Assembly (NCBI GenBank): GCA_963832725.1
Contig: CAWHVG010000002.1
Span: 1,426,001-1,490,000, forward strand
DNA length: 64,000 nt
DNA from: JAEZBP01 sp963832725
GTDB lineage: Bacteria; Myxococcota_A; Polyangia; Polyangiales; Sandaracinaceae
Direction: 5' to 3'
Position numbers and translations under genes: made by a program. Below the pieces are notes generated by a model, which was not told the origin of the DNA, ran no database searches, and saw nothing but the letters and a program-made list of their open reading frames with translations. This document shows, piece by piece, positions 27,809 to 37,054 of the stretch (position 1 is the stretch's first letter; every line of letters starts with the position of its first letter).

Positions 27809-28158
27809 GCGACGCCGGGGATCTTCAAGCCCCCGGTCACCTTCTCGAGCTCCGCTTCCACCATCTCCGAGGCCTTCTGGAGAGCCTGGTTGCAGGTGGC
27901 GACGATCATGTCCTCGACCATCTCGTGGTCCTCTTCCGCCAAGAGCTCGCGGTCGATGCTGACGCGTACCAGCTCGCGGCCGCCGTTGGCGACGACCTTG
28001 ATCTTGTCGCTGGCGCCGGTGACCTCGACGGTCTCCTCTTTCAGCTCCTCCTTGCGCAGCTCGATCTTGCGCTGCATCCGGCTGGCCTGGCGCATCAGCT
28101 CGCTCATCCCGCCCCGGAACGCGCTGCCTTTGTTCTTCTTGGTCAAATCTCTCTCCAT
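27805..28158 (-). CDS. YbaB/EbfC family nucleoid-associated protein
   Basis: 117 residues. YbaB proteins are dimeric DNA-binding proteins; the dnaX-ybaB-recR order is conserved across bacteria. The core is visible: MSELMRQASRMQRKIE, the EVTGASDKIKVVANGGREL strands, and the helical end DMIVATCNQALQKASEMVEAE. It begins 70 bases after the dnaX stop and its stop overlaps recR by four bases. Confidence 0.94.
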   Translation of the reverse strand: MERDLTKKNKGSAFRGGMSELMRQASRMQRKIELRKEELKEETVEVTGASDKIKVVANGGRELVRVSIDRELLAEEDHEMVEDMIVATCNQALQKASEMVEAELEKVTGGLKIPGVA

Positions 28159-28227
28159 CGCGAACGCGGGACGCGAGTCCCCCGTGTCCTTGTCGCGGGC
28201 TGCCGAAAACGGTGGCCGCGCCGCGTT

Positions 28228-30976
28228 CTACTCCAGCTCGACCCGTACCGTCATCCGCTCGCGCGGCAGGTCGAAGAGCTGGGCCACTTCGACCACCAGC
28301 GGGTGGGAGAGCGCACGCTCCTGAGTGGCCGCCCGGCGGGCCCGGCGCCGCTCGTCGCCCTCTTGGGCCAAGGTCTTGGCGGAGGCCAGCGCCTCCTCGG
28401 AGTAGACGACCTCGACCTCGGGCCGGGCGCCGAAGACCCTCTCGGCGGCGTCGGCGATGGCGCGGCGGGCGTCGAGCGCTTCGGCCTGCTGCCCGAAGAA
28501 CGAGCCGGGCGGGAACGCGAGGGCGATGCGGGCCGGCGTCACCTCCACCGGCGCGCCGTGCTGGAGGACGGCGCCGAGAGCCGGCTTGACGTCCATCAGC
28601 GTCGAGACCAAGCGCTCCCAGGCGGCGCGGTCGGCGGGCGTGTCGGCGCGGGCGGCGGGCACCTTCGCGCTCGCTCCGTTCGAGCCGTTGGAGGCGCGGG
28701 AGCTGGCGGGAGACGCGCTCCTCGAATCCGCCTCCGCGGGAGGCCTTCGCGGCCCCGACGTTGCTCGCAGGGGCCGCGCGCGGGCTCCTCGCGCCGTTCG
28801 CGTTCTTCGGGGTCCCGTTCGCGCGTGCCGGGGTCCCGTTCGCGCTTGCAGGGGCGCCGCGGGTGCTTGCCGGGGTGCCGCGGGTGCTTGCCGGGGCGCT
28901 GCGGGTGCTTGCCGGGGCGTCGTTCGCGCTTGCAGGGGTGCCGTTCGCGCTTGCAGGGGTGCCGTTCGCGCTTGCCGGGGTGCCGTTTGCGCTTGCCGGG
29001 GTGCCGTTTGCGTTTGCCGGGGCGCCGTTCGCGTTTGCGGGAGAGCCGTTGGTGCTTGCCGGGTCGCCGTTGGTGCTTGCCGGGTCGCCGTTGGTGCTTG
29101 CCGGGGCGTCGTTCGCGTCCGCCGGGGCGCTGCGTGCGCTCGCAGTGACGCGATTCACGCTTGCAGGGCCGGCGTTGGCGCTTGCAGGGCCGGCGTTGGC
29201 GCTCGCAGGGTCGCCGCTCGCGTCCCTCGGGTCGGCGTTGGCGCTTGCAGGGCCGGCGTTGGCGCTCGCAGGGTCGGCGCTCGCGTCCCTCGGGTCGGCG
29301 TTGGCGTGTGCAGGGCGGGCGTTGGCGCTCGCAGGGTCGGCGCTCGCGTCCCTCGGGTCGGCGTTGGCGTGTGCAGGGCGGGCGTTGGCGCTCGCAGGGT
29401 CGGCGCTCGCGTCCCTCGGGTCGGCGTTGGCGTGTGCAGGGCGGGCGTTGGCGCTCGCAGGGTCGGCGCTCGCGTCCCTCGGGTCGGCGTTGGCGTGTGC
29501 AGGGCGGGCGTTGGCGCTCGCAGGGCGGCCGCTCGCGTCCCTCGGGCCGCTCGCCGCATTTGCAGGGGCGTCGCCCGCGTGGTTCGCGTCGCCGCTCGCG
29601 CGCTTCGGGTCGGCGTTCGCGTCGCCGCTCGCGTCCCTCGCGGTGCGGGCCGGGCTCGTCGGCTGGGCGGATGCGGTCCTCGGCTCGTGGTCGTCACGCT
29701 TCGCGCCGGCGGCTGCGGATGCCGTGGGGACGTTCGTCGCCGCGGCGCTGGCGGCGCGCGCTCCTCCGGCGCGCGGACGAGGTCCGCCGTCTCCGGCGGG
29801 GCCGCGGCGCGCTCCGCCTCCGCCACCGCCGCCGCCGCGCCGCTCGAGCGCGTCGAGCCGCGCGATCAGCTCCGCCAGCGGCCGGAGGGGCGGGCGCGTG
29901 GCCAGCCGCACCAGCCCCATCTCCAGCGTCGTCCGCGGCGTGCCGGAAGCGGCCACGTCCTCGACCACCTTGGCCATCGCGCTGAACGCGCGCTGGAGCT
30001 CTTGCAGATCGGTGCGCTCCGCCACCTCGAGCGCGCGCGCTCGCTCCTCGTCGACCAGCCCCGACAGATCGGTGTCGCCGCCGCAGATCCGCAGCACGAC
30101 CATGTCGCGGATCATCTCGAGCTGCTGCCGGGAGAAGTGCAGCATGTCGAGCCCGCGATCGGCGATCTCGTCCACCGCGCGCAGGGCGTCGGCGCCGTCC
30201 CCGTCCAGTACGGCCTTGGCCACCCGGTGCAGCACGTCGCGGTCGGCGATGCCGAGCACGCGCGCGACCTCTTCGCCCACCAACTGCTCGCCGCCGAAGG
30301 CCACGATCTGATCGAGCAGCGTGAGCGCGTCGCGCATCGAGCCGGCCGCCTCGCGGGCCACGATCGCCACCGCCGCGTCGTCGGCCTCGATGCCCTCCGA
30401 CGCGAGGATCTCCCGCACCCGCCGCGTCACCACGACCTGCGGGATCATCCGGAAGTCGTAGCGCTGGCAGCGCGAGCGGATGGTGACCGGGACCTTGTGC
30501 ACCTCCGTCGTGGCGAAGATGAACTTCACGTGCGGCGGCGGCTCCTCCAGCGTCTTCAGGAACGCGTTGAACGCGCCCGTGGACAGCATGTGGACCTCGT
30601 CGACGATCACGATCTTGAAGCGGTCGCGGCTGGGCCGATAGGGGATGGACTCCTGGAGCCGGCGCACGTCCTCGACGCTGTTGTTCGAGGCGCCGTCCAT
30701 CTCCAGCACGTCCGTGTCGCGGCCGGCGGTGATGTCGCGGCAGGGATCGCACTCGCCGCAGGGCTCGGGGGTCGGGCCCTTTTCGCAGTTGAGCGCCTTG
30801 GCCACGATCCGCGCCGTCGTCGTCTTGCCGACGCCGCGCACGCCGGTGAAGAGGAACGCGTGCGCCACACGCTCGGTGCGGATCGCGTTGGAGAGCGTCC
30901 GCGTCACGTGCTCCTGGCCGACGAGGTCGGCGAAGGTCTGCGGACGGTATTTGCGAGCGAGGACCGTGTACGCCAT
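28228..30976 (-). CDS. dnaX: DNA polymerase III gamma/tau subunit with repeat-expanded linker (one frame break)
   Basis: Clamp-loader ATPase of the replisome. The AAA+ module is complete: Walker A GVRGVGKTTTARIVAKAL, zinc-binding Cys group (CEKGPTPEPCGECDPC), DGASNNSVEDVR, VDEVHMLSTGAFNAFLKTLE and the RSRCQRYDF arm. Domain III ends near residue 370. Then comes a low-complexity Ala/Asn/Asp/Pro linker of nearly 400 residues built from 21- and 7-residue repeats. The C-terminal 144 residues (ERLVSTLMDVKPALGAVL to the stop at 28228) lie in another frame; the switch falls between about 28715 and 28755. No A-rich slippery site is present, so I favour an indel over programmed frameshifting. The ATG at 30976 has TACATT ten bases upstream. 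Confidence 0.93.
28790..29150 (-). repeat. 21-bp coding repeats in dnaX linker
   Basis: About sixteen degenerate copies of a 21-base unit encoding NGTPASA/NGDPAST-type heptapeptides on the minus strand. Confidence 0.85.
29155..29560 (-). repeat. 63-bp coding repeats in dnaX linker
   Basis: Five to six copies of a 63-base unit encoding RDASADPASANARPAHANAD plus a proline. Three consecutive copies are essentially identical at DNA level. Confidence 0.9.
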
Positions 30977-31233
30977 CGGACCGCGGAATGTAGCAGAGCG
31001 GGCTCGCCCACCCCACCGAAGTCCGTGGAGAACCGTGCGGGCGCGAGGACACGCTCGCTCGGCGGCGGGCCGGGCCGCCGCGCGCCGAGAACCTTCGGTG
31101 CTCGAGCCGTGCCCGGGGCAGCCTCCTGGCGACCGCTGAGCGCTGCGCGGCGTCGTCGCGTTCGCGATCCGCCCGCCGTTCCCACGCCCGGCGCGGAGGC
31201 GCCGGAGCGCGCCTCACGATTGACGCGCTCGCG

Positions 31234-33139
31234 ATGGGCCCCGACACTGCCACCGCAGTGAGCGAAGCCTCTCTCCCCGATGTTCCGGGTCTGGGCGAGG
31301 CCGTCTTGGAGGCGGCCACCGCCGCCGGTGTGGGAGTGGTGGTGACCGTGTTCGCCCCCGAACCGCGCCAGATTCTACGTCTCGCCGATGGTGGCGCGCC
31401 TGCTCGGACGGACACCCGAGGAAGCCTGTCGCATGCGGCCCGTCGATTGGGTCGCGCCGGAGGGTCGCGAGGCGGCGCAGGAGCGCCTCGCGGCGCGAGG
31501 GCGCGACGACGAGCCGCCATCGCGCTTCGAGCTCACGCTCTTGGCGGCCGACGGAACGCGGGTGCCGGTCGAGCTGGGGGCGGCCCGGGTCCATCTCGAC
31601 GGAGCGCCGGCGAGCGTGATCTTCGTGATGGACATCTCGGAGCGCCGGCGCTCGGAGGAGGCCCGGCGGCGCTCCGACGCCCGCTTCCGCGCGCACGTGG
31701 AGTCCGCGCCCGACGCCATCCTGATCCGCCGGGGCGAGGCCATCACCTATGCGAACCCGGCGGCGCGCGCGCTCTTCGGAGAGGTGAACGCGTTCGGGGA
31801 CTTCGTGCACGCCGGCGAGGTGGCGCTCCTCGAGGAGCGCGTGGCCGCCCTGCGGGTCGGGGGGCCTTCGACCGGCCCGCACGAGCACCGCGCCCGCGCC
31901 GCGGACGGACGTGCGATCGTGATCGAGCTGACGGCGACGGTGGTCGAGGACGAAGAGGGCCCCCAGGTCATCGTGTTCGTGCGCGACGTCACCGACGCCC
32001 GGCGGCTGCAGGCCCAGCTCATGCGCGCGGACCGGCTGGCCGCGCTCGGCACCATGGCCGCGGGCGTGGCGCACGAGATCAACAACCCGCTGGCGTTCAT
32101 GATGCTCGGGGTCGACGCGATCGAGCGGCAGCTCGCCCGGCGCGCGGGGCCCGGTCTCGTGAGCGTCTCCTCCACGCTGGCCGACCTGCGTCACGGGGTG
32201 GAGCGCATCAGCACCATCGTGCGCCAGCTCCGCGCCTTCTCGCATCCGGGCCGAGCGACGGAGCGGGCGCTCGCGGACCTGGCCGCCGTCCTCGACAGCG
32301 CGTCGCGCATGGCGGCCCACGAGATTCCGGCCGGTCGGCACGCTCTCGATGTCCGTGCCGGACGATTCTCGCCGGTGCGCGCCGAGGGCTCGCAGCTCGA
32401 GCAGGTCTTCCTCAACCTCCTGCTCAACGCCGCGCAGGCGTTCGATCCGATGCGCACCGACGGCCGCATCGAGGTGGTCGTCTCGGTGCGCGACGACGGC
32501 AAGGTGGAGATCGCCGTGAGCGACGACGGCGCGGGCCTCGGCGAAGTGGAGGCGGCGAGGGTCTTCGATCCCTTCTTCACGACCAAGGCGGTCGGGGCGG
32601 GGACGGGGCTCGGCCTGTCCATCTGCCACTCCATCGTGAAGGTGGCGGGCGGGGAGATCGCGTTCGAGAGCGCGCGCGGCGTGGGGACGACGGTGCGGGT
32701 GGTCTTGCCGGTGCTCAAGAGCTCGGTGACCGGCCGCTCGACGCCGCCGTACTCGCTCCGGCGCGACGAGATGGGGCCGCTCAGGGTGCTGGTGGCGGAC
32801 GACGAAGAGGCCTTCTTGCGCGCCGTGGGCACGCTGCTCGGAGAGGAGCACCAGATTGTCGCCGTGACCGACGGGGAGGCGGCGTGGGCGCACCTCGAGA
32901 AGGAGAGCCCCGACGTGATCCTGCTCGACGTGACCATGCCCGAGCTGAACGGCATGGAGCTCTTCGAGCGGATCCGCGCGCGCCGGCCCGAGCTGGTCGA
33001 GCGGGTGGCGTTCGTGACCGGCGGCACGGCGCGCGAGCACGTGGAGCGATACCTGACCCGCGCGGGCCGTCCGATCCTGAAGAAGCCCTTCGACGCGGCG
33101 CGATTCCGGTCGCTCTTGCGGCGCGTGGTGCGTCGCTGA
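31234..33139 (+). CDS. PAS-domain hybrid histidine kinase with C-terminal receiver (one frame break)
   Basis: About 635 residues, soluble. Two PAS domains (first around VARLLGRTPEEACRMRPVDW, second around FRAHVESAPDAILIRRGEAI) feed a HisKA domain with phospho-acceptor AAGVAHEINNPLAF. The ATPase domain has N box LNLLLNAAQAF, G1 DDGAGLG and G2 GTGLGLSICHSI. A receiver follows: VADDEEAFLRA, LLDVTMPELNG and the Lys in ILKKPFDA. The N-terminus beginning at the ATG at 31234 is in another frame; the shift lies near 31360-31375 between VTVFAPEPR and FYVSPMVARLLG. There is no membrane segment, so it senses a cytoplasmic cue. Partner unknown. Confidence 0.9.
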
Positions 33140-33273
33140 TCGGTGCCGGCGGCCCCGGGGCTCGACCCGGGCTTCTTTCTGCGGAGGAGGGCTCGAACCG
33201 GGGGTGACGGAGCGGCTCGAGGGTCGCCCTGCGCGCACGGCACCCGAAGTGAGCTCGGGCGCGACCGCCGCGC

Positions 33274-33372
33274 CAGGGCAAGGGGCGCTCGACGTTGCAG
33301 CGGAGAGCGCGGCGGAGGGGCCGAGCGCGTCAGGGAAGGGACGCTCGACGTCGCAGCGGAGAGCGCGGCGGA
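33274..33372. repeat. About 43-bp direct repeat, two copies 57 bp apart
   Basis: Copies at 33274-33316 and 33331-33372 share CGCTCGACGT(T/C)GCAGCGGAG followed by AGCGCGGCGGA. They fill much of the 236-base gap between the hybrid kinase and the converging membrane/TPR gene. I see no gene there. Confidence 0.85.
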
Positions 33373-33375
33373 CGC

Positions 33376-34521
33376 TCAGGGCCGGCGCGTCAGGGAGGCG
33401 AGTCGGCGCTCGATCTCGCGGCGGAGGGCGCCGCTGGCCTCCTCGAGCGCGCCCTCGAGCTGCGCGCGCGCTTCGTCGGCGCGGCCACCGAGCGCGAGCG
33501 CGTCGGCGATCATCAGGAGCGCGCGCGGATCCCGCGGGGCCTGCTCCTGCGCCGCCTGGGCGGTCATCAGCGCTCCGTCCGCGTCGCCGAGGGCGATCCG
33601 CGCCGCGCTCAGCGCGAGCGTGACCTCCACCAGCAGTCCATCGTCGTCGCCCTGGTCCTCGAGCAGCAGGCCGGCGTGTCGCAGCCGTTCGGCCGCGAGC
33701 TCGGCGCGCCCTCGGTCGAGGTGCGCGCGGCCGAGCAGGAGCTCGATCGACGCGTCTTCGGGAGCCTTCTCGCGGGCGTGCTCCAGCGTCTCGAGCGCCC
33801 GCGGATCGCCGCTCGCGAGCTGCGCCGCGCCGAGGGCTCGCAGGGCCGCGGGGTCGTCGGGGGCCGCGTCGAGACGTTGGCCGGCGCGTCGCGCGGCGTC
33901 GTGGGCCGAGCTCGCCAGCGCGTGGAGTCGTCGCGCGCCGCGCCAGCGCCAGAACGCCCACGCGCCGAGGATGCCGTAGCTCAGGAGCGCGACCTCGCCG
34001 CTGTCGGGATAGCGGGCGTTCAGCGCCTCGCGGATGATCGCGAAGTCGCCCCGGCCGATCAGGAGCGAGAGGATCGGCTGCAGCCCGAACGCCAGGACCA
34101 GCAGGACCCGGGCGACCTCCAGTCGCAGCAGGTTGCGGGCCGCGTTGGCGGGCGAGAGGCGCGTCCAGGCGACCAGGAGCGCCGCGAGCAGCGCGAGCGA
34201 GACCGGCTCGGCCGCGGCGATCCCCGCCCGTGCGAGCGGAGTGAGCCGCTGCCCGAACGTGGGCTCGACGATGCCGAAGTAGATCCACGTCTCGAAGTGC
34301 ATCTGCGCCCCGAGCGCCGCGGCGATCCCGAGCTGGATGGCCTGCGCGCCGAGCACGAGCGCGGGGACCGCCAGGTAGAACGCGATGCCGCCGACCAATC
34401 GCCGGTCGTTCAGGTCGAGCTGGTCGTCGAAGGTCGCGCTGCCGCGCCGCGACGCGCGCAGGACCACGCTGATGGCGAAGAGGCCCCAGGCACCCAGCAC
34501 GATCGCGTTCGCGACGTCCAT
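33376..34521 (-). CDS. Membrane protein with cytoplasmic TPR-like C-terminus
   Basis: 381 residues from the ATG at 34521. Five or six hydrophobic segments occupy residues 5-210 (VANAIVLGAWGLFAISVVL, GGIAFYLAVPALVLGAQAI, VSLALLAALLVAWT, LLVLAFGLQPILSLL, VALLSYGILGAWAFW). From about 225 an Ala/Leu/Glu-rich helical repeat region with TPR periodicity follows (LRALGAAQLASGDPRALETL, ELLLGRAHLDRGRAELAAE). No catalytic motif is seen. A membrane-anchored assembly scaffold is plausible (inference). It is divergent from dinB, about 96 bases apart. Confidence 0.68.
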   Translation of the reverse strand: MDVANAIVLGAWGLFAISVVLRASRRGSATFDDQLDLNDRRLVGGIAFYLAVPALVLGAQAIQLGIAAALGAQMHFETWIYFGIVEPTFGQRLTPLARAGIAAAEPVSLALLAALLVAWTRLSPANAARNLLRLEVARVLLVLAFGLQPILSLLIGRGDFAIIREALNARYPDSGEVALLSYGILGAWAFWRWRGARRLHALASSAHDAARRAGQRLDAAPDDPAALRALGAAQLASGDPRALETLEHAREKAPEDASIELLLGRAHLDRGRAELAAERLRHAGLLLEDQGDDDGLLVEVTLALSAARIALGDADGALMTAQAAQEQAPRDPRALLMIADALALGGRADEARAQLEGALEEASGALRREIERRLASLTRRP

Positions 34522-34617
34522 CTCGTGCTGCACTCTTGCAACGGCGGAGGAGCGGGGCAACGCGACGCCCCTTGCGCCTCCGCAGTGCGCGCGGGAGCCT
34601 CCGTCCACGAGCGCCCG

Positions 34618-35839
34618 ATGCGCGAGATCCTCCACATCGACATGGACGCGTTCTTCGCTTCGGTGGAGCAGCTCGACGACCCTTCGCTCCGCGGCGAGCC
34701 GGTGCTGGTCGGCGGTGCGGAGCGACGCGGGGTGGTGGCCGCCGCTTCCTACGAGGCCCGCCCCTTCGGGATCCACTCCGCCATGCCCATGGCCGAGGCG
34801 CTCCGTCGTTGTCGCCACGCCATCGTGGTCCCGCCGAGGCGGCACCGCTACGAAGAGGTCAGCGCCTCCATCTTCGCCGTCTTCCGTCGCTTCACGCCTC
34901 TGGTGGAGGGGCTCTCCGTCGACGAAGCCTTCCTCGACGTCACCGCCAGCCGCGGCCTCTTCGGCGACGGCGAGGCCATCGCGCGTCGCATCCGGCAGGC
35001 GATCCGGGCCGAGACGGGGCTGACGGCGTCGGCGGGCGTCGCGCCCTCGAAGTTCGTGGCCAAGATCGCCAGCGACTTCGACAAGCCCGACGGGCTGGTG
35101 GTGGTGCGACCCGAGGAGGTGCGGGCGTTTCTCGATCCCTTGCCGATCGAGCGGATGTGGGGCGTGGGGCCGAAGGCGGCGGCGCGGCTGCACGGGCTCG
35201 GCTACGTGACCTTGCGGGACCTGGCCGAGGCCGACGTCCGGCGCCTCGAAGCGACGCTGGGGAGCTGGGGCGGCGAGGTCGCGCGGCTCGCGCGGGGCGA
35301 GGACGAGCGGGAGGTCGTGTCCGAGCGGGAGGCCAAGTCGATCGGCGCCGAGGAGACCTACGACGAGGATTCTGACGAGCCGCGCGCTGATTGAGCGGAC
35401 GCTCTTGGCGCACTCGACCCGGGTCGCGCGGCGGCTCCACGAAGCGGGCATCTTCGCGCGGCGCGTGACCGTGAAGCTCAAGTACCACGACTTCACGCTG
35501 AAGACGCGCCAGCTCCGGCTGCCGGATCCCATCGACGATGCGACCAGCCTCTTCGAGGCCGCGCGGAGCCTGCTCGACCGCTTCCCCATCGCGGGCCGGC
35601 GGGTGCGATTGACGGGAGTGAGCGCGGGCGAGCTGACGGCGGCGCCTCCGCCGAGCCTCTTCCCGGATCCGAAGCGCGATCGCCGCCGCGCCGTGGAGTC
35701 GGCGGTCGCTTCGATCCGCGAGCGCTTCGGCGGCGTCGGTCTCACGCGGGCGGAGCTGCTCGACGCACCCGGCCGACCGGAAGACGACGACTCGATCCTG
35801 CCCCGCCGCCTGCAGCCGCCGAGCGGCGATGGGGAGTGA
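34618..35839 (+). CDS. dinB: DNA polymerase IV (Y-family, DinB), one frame break
   Basis: Error-prone translesion polymerase. Catalytic acids are in HIDMDAFFASVEQ and LSVDEAFLDVT; YEARPFGIHSAMP and the helix-hairpin-helix around MWGVGPKAAARLHGLG complete the polymerase core. After SIGAEETYDED the frame shifts near 35370; the other frame continues LTSRALIERTLLAHS into the little-finger domain (ARRLHEAGIFARRVTVKLKY, TRQLRLPDPIDDAT). A single spurious T in GATTCTG would explain it. Joined length of about 406 residues is normal. Expected to be damage-inducible, but I see no LexA-type box. Confidence 0.93.
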
Positions 35840-35922
35840 GGCGCGCTGGGCGCGTCGGTCTGGCCCGTGCGCCGAGCGGCGATTCGCGAGTGGAGGTCTG
35901 AGGCGTCGACTCGGCGCGGGCG

Positions 35923-36534
35923 TCAGCGGCCGCCGACCGCCGCCGTGGGCGCGTCGCCGCGGGGGAGGATTGGCGCGACGTCGCCCTCCACCTGCTCCAC
36001 CGGCGTCTTGCCCATCCAGCGCACCAGCGTCTCGCAGGCGAAGACGGCGCCGGGAGCGCTCTCGGGCAGCGGCATCACCTGCACCAACGGCGTGTGCGTC
36101 GCCGGGTGGAAGAAGCGCAATCCGAGGAACTGATCGGGCCGGACCAGCACCTCGGCCATGGCCGGGAGGACCGACTGGGTCGTGTTCGAGGCGAGCACCG
36201 AGCCGCGGCTCATCCGGCCCTCGATCGTGGCCAGGATGGCGCGGCGCGCGCGGACGTCGCCCACCGCCGACTCGATCACCAGGTCCGCGTCCGCTGCCGC
36301 CGACAGCTCCCGCTCGATCGTGATCAGTGAGCGGAGCTCGTCGGCTCGCTCGGGCGTGATGTCGCCGACCTCGACGCGCATCGCGAGGGTGCGGCGGATG
36401 CGCTCGATCGCTCGCTGCGCGCGCCCCGGCGTGACGCACACGACCGTCACGGGGAGGTCCGCCTCGGCGATCGCCTCCGCCACCGAGAGCCCCCTGGGCC
36501 CTGCGCCCACCACCGCGACCGAGCTGACCGACAT
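35923..36534 (-). CDS. 3-hydroxyacyl-CoA dehydrogenase NAD-binding domain only
   Basis: 203 residues from the ATG at 36534 with a strong GGAGG seven bases upstream. The Rossmann motif is VGAGPRGLSVAEAI, the acidic/nucleotide region ADLVIESAVGD, the SNTT motif LASNTTQSVLP, and the domain-end signature LRFFHPATHTPLVQVM, all as in FadB/Hbd-type enzymes. The second, substrate/dimerisation domain (about 80-100 residues) is absent: the protein stops after a linker and no homologous frame follows. It may bind NAD without full dehydrogenase activity, need a partner, or be a decayed gene. Promoter TTGACA/TATCTA lies about 130 bases upstream. Confidence 0.8.
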   Translation of the reverse strand: MSVSSVAVVGAGPRGLSVAEAIAEADLPVTVVCVTPGRAQRAIERIRRTLAMRVEVGDITPERADELRSLITIERELSAAADADLVIESAVGDVRARRAILATIEGRMSRGSVLASNTTQSVLPAMAEVLVRPDQFLGLRFFHPATHTPLVQVMPLPESAPGAVFACETLVRWMGKTPVEQVEGDVAPILPRGDAPTAAVGGR

Positions 36535-36667
36535 CGTGACCTCCCCGCGTTCGGCGGCAGAGCTCGAGGCGTTCCCCCGGAGCCCCGCGATGACGCCGCC
36601 AGGGCGACGTTCGTCCGATCGTGGCGCGGCTGCCTTTACACGTTCACAGCGTTGCCACCGAGCGACC

Positions 36668-36696
36668 TAGATAAGCCCGGGTGAGGAGGGTGTCAA
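36668..36696 (-). promoter_or_regulatory. Promoter of the truncated dehydrogenase gene
   Basis: Minus strand: consensus TTGACA (36691-36696), 17-base spacer, TATCTA (36668-36673). The leader would be about 127 bases. Confidence 0.55.
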
Positions 36697-36728
36697 CGCG
36701 GGGCCGTTTGCGCCGCCATCGCAGCGGG

Positions 36729-36772
36729 TTGGCCCAAGATTCGCCCAGGGTTCGCCCAAGGTTCGCCCAGGG
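36729..36772. repeat. Four helically phased 11-bp repeats between divergent promoters
   Basis: Units TTGGCCCAAGA, TTCGCCCAGGG, TTCGCCCAAGG and TTCGCCCAGGG start at 36729, 36740, 36751 and 36762, exactly 11 bases apart. They lie between the dehydrogenase promoter and the pyrG promoter, so a protein binding each unit would sit on one face of the helix. Confidence 0.85.
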
Positions 36773-36786
36773 GTCGGCCTCCGGTA

Positions 36787-36797
36787 AACAAGTTGTT
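36787..36797. promoter_or_regulatory. AT-rich palindrome AACAAGTTGTT
   Basis: An 11-base palindrome in otherwise GC-rich DNA, 14 bases upstream of the pyrG -35. A possible operator; no regulator can be named. Confidence 0.35.
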
Positions 36798-36811
36798 AAT
36801 CACAGCCCGGA

Positions 36812-36840
36812 TTGACTGCGGGGCCGTCCCTTCGTAGAGT
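36812..36840 (+). promoter_or_regulatory. Promoter for pyrG
   Basis: TTGACT (36812-36817), 17-base spacer, TAGAGT (36835-36840). The predicted transcription start is near 36847, so pyrG would have a leader of about 208 bases. A GTG-initiated 67-codon frame starts at 36849 and ends two bases before pyrG. Confidence 0.6.
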
Positions 36841-37054
36841 CTCCTCCCGTGCGACGCGGGTCCGGGCGAGCTGTATCGGGACGCCCGATCCAATCCCTGA
36901 CCGACCCGCGCTGTGCACCGCTGAGGGCCTTCCCCCCAGACTCCGCACGACGACACGGACGACACTTCCTCGTCACTCTCTCGGGCGAGGACGAAGCTGT
37001 GGTGCAACGCCTCGAGGAGCGGATCGACGGCGAGCGACACCACGGACGGTGAGC

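Noticed and set aside
29155..29560. Regular 63-bp repeats considered as a CRISPR array
   Set aside because: The units are contiguous with no unique spacers, keep frame with dnaX and encode a protein repeat.
28457..31261. Very long plus-strand open frame (over 900 codons) antisense to dnaX
   Set aside because: It is a by-product of GC-rich codon bias and the dnaX linker repeats; the translation is Ala/Arg/Gly/Cys monotony with no domain, and the minus strand encodes unmistakable DnaX.
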